In this document: in pieces, positions 32,582-33,676 of the stretch
Layout of the letters: the number at the start of each line of letters is the position of its first letter
How positions within the stretch are numbered: the first letter of the stretch is position 1
Assembly: GCA_016872605.1 (NCBI GenBank)
Contig: VGZI01000052.1
Location: 1-33,676, forward strand
DNA: 33,676 nt
Direction: 5' to 3'
Source: Planctomycetota bacterium
GTDB lineage: Bacteria > Planctomycetota > Planctomycetia > Gemmatales > Gemmataceae
Position numbers and translations under genes: made by a program
The notes under the pieces: generated by a model
The model's database searches: none
Seen by the model: the letters and a program-made list of their open reading frames with translations, nothing else
Told to the model about the DNA's origin: nothing

Positions 32582-33562
32582 TCAATCATTTTTCGATTCG
32601 AGCGGCTGGCCCATACACCACAGATAAAGGCCGAGTGAAAACTGAACGGAGACAACGTAAAGTCCAGAAATGACGACGACCCATTCCCGCTGAAGGGCAG
32701 AGTTGATGACCAGGGCAACAATTAACCAGCCGATTCCCACAAAATAGAGGCCGCCCCAGAATCGCGCGGCGACTACAAATAGGAGGCACCCGGTGAGAAT
32801 GGCCCTGCGTCCTGCCTGAAGTATCTCAAAGGTCGCGGGATCAGCATCGGAGGGCAGGAAACGTAAAAGCCAAATCCCCATGATCAGGGTAATCGCGTAG
32901 GTCATCAATTGATAATCATCGGTCCCAAGCCGGCAGCCGCGAAGGCCAAACCAAATCACAAGGGGCACCCACGCTGCTCTCAAGATACCGATGATCAACC
33001 CGATGCTGTCACTCTGATCTGAGACGATGGTCCATAGTTCCGCCCCGTGGCCGACGAGTTGAAGGGCGCTACTCCAAAGAAGGATCCATCCCCAGGCAGC
33101 GGCGTGGGGGAATCGCTGCCGCAGGACCGCGCGAAAGGCACTCTCGAAAATCCCGGGCAATCGGGCCTCGATTGGCTCGTCCTTCAGAAACCGCTCGAGG
33201 TCGTCCGCCAAGTCAGCAGCGGATGCGTAACGTTCGTTGGGCTCCTTGGCGAGGCATTTCAGGCAAATGACCTCCAAATCTTCGGGCACTTTAGGGTTCA
33301 ACAACCGCACGAGGGTCGGCAGTTCAGTACGTACGTGCTCCAACGTCTCCACGAGCGTGGTACCCAGGAATGGCGGACGGCCCGTCAGCAGTTCGTAGAG
33401 AATGGCGCCCAGCCCGTAAATGTCGCAAGCAAAGTCGGCACGCTGGCCCTTGGCTTGCTCCGGCGACATGTAACTCACCGTGCCGACGATGGCCGCCGGC
33501 CTCGGTCATCGATTTTCCGGAATCGAGCTTCTTGGCCAGGCCGAAATCGACGGTCGCCCTAC
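32582..33562 (-). pseudogene. Truncated, frameshifted Ser/Thr protein kinase (Hanks type)
   Basis: From the activation segment onward this is a clear Hanks-type kinase. It has [18 protein letters not shown] near 33555-33505, then [35 protein letters not shown] and [20 protein letters not shown]. About six membrane helices follow in the C-terminal 180 residues, as in many planctomycete membrane kinases. An extra G in GCCGGCGGCC near 33497-33506 shifts the frame between TEAG and AIVGTVSYM. Everything before DFG is absent: no P-loop, no VAVK lysine, no HRD. It cannot be a working kinase. The C-terminal 298 residues remain open (33478-32582). Confidence 0.85.
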
Positions 33563-33576
33563 ACGATGTTGGCAAA

Positions 33577-33593
33577 GAAAATCAGGGATTTTC
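33577..33593. repeat. Short palindrome at a rearrangement boundary
   Basis: GAAAATC-AGG-GATTTTC, 7-bp perfect arms, overlapping the stop codon of the partial gene at the right edge and about 15 nt from the point where kinase similarity stops. CGATGTT occurs on both sides (33564-33570 and near 33608), possibly as part of a mobile-element end. Confidence 0.4.
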
Positions 33594-33676
33594 ATCAAAA
33601 AGGGGCGATGTTATGAGTTTTTCACGCTCCTCGGCCCACACGAGGCGCTGCCAGGGATCCACATGCACGGGATGAG
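33582..33676 (-). CDS. C-terminal fragment of an unidentified protein, possibly a transposase
   Basis: The last 31 codons of a frame entering from the right edge: HPVHVDPWQRLVWAEERE, then KLITSPLFDENP and a TGA at 33582-33584. No family is recognised with certainty. Its stop codon lies about 20 bp from where the kinase sequence resumes, which is the layout of a transposase gene ending just inside an insertion-sequence terminus. That reading is inference only. Confidence 0.35.
   Translation of the reverse strand, partial: HPVHVDPWQRLVWAEEREKLITSPLFDENP

Noticed and set aside
32340..32585. 81-codon minus-strand frame with a hydrophobic stretch
   Set aside because: TTG start directly at the kinase stop, ends inside an inverted repeat, no homology seen.

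Overview
The window looks like chromosomal DNA of a planctomycete, probably a Pirellulales-type genome. The evidence is the mix of families: a Tat-exported DUF1501 protein, a large secreted DUF6797/beta-propeller protein, a remnant of the planctomycete redoxin/copper-monooxygenase-like family, an ECF42-type sigma factor paired with a DGPF protein, and intergenic spacers full of palindromic repeats. It is Gram-negative in layout, with a TonB-dependent receptor, an outer-membrane beta-barrel and a type VI secretion (T6SS) cluster. Assignments rest on reading motifs by eye; no database search was possible.

Left third (1-10.6 kb): the 5' end of an exported protein leaves the window on the minus strand, followed by about 660 bp without a supported gene but with a perfect palindromic operator-like site. 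Then come gluQ (tRNA-Asp modification) and, divergently, an AlkB-type dioxygenase, separated by a 23-bp-arm hairpin. A DGPF/YCII-like protein and an ECF42-like sigma factor form a tight pair. Three monocistronic-looking plus-strand genes follow: DUF1501, SPFH/band-7, DUF6797.

Middle (10.6-19.4 kb): a minus-strand TonB-dependent receptor; a minus-strand cluster DUF2294 - terminator - Usp - SulP transporter - Usp, where the terminator lies only 14 nt before the first usp start codon; a possible small secreted protein; and a plus-strand cysteine-rich beta-barrel protein. Two near-identical 48-bp elements lie near the two outer-membrane genes.

Right (19.4-31.7 kb): a minus-strand T6SS cluster in transcription order tssA, tssC, hcp, a split LysM gene, tssE, tssF, tssG, tssK, tssL and a short tssM-like gene. 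Genes for TssB, ClpV/TssH, VgrG, PAAR and TssJ are not in the window. The TssM-like protein has lost its Walker A motif. The LysM gene is interrupted by one in-frame TAA. Five spacers inside the cluster carry different palindromic repeat families, and two of these supply the stop codon of a tss gene. The last 2 kb is decayed: a copper-monooxygenase-like gene fragment, a Ser/Thr kinase that has lost its N-lobe and carries a frameshift, and a 3' fragment of an unknown gene, possibly from an inserted element.
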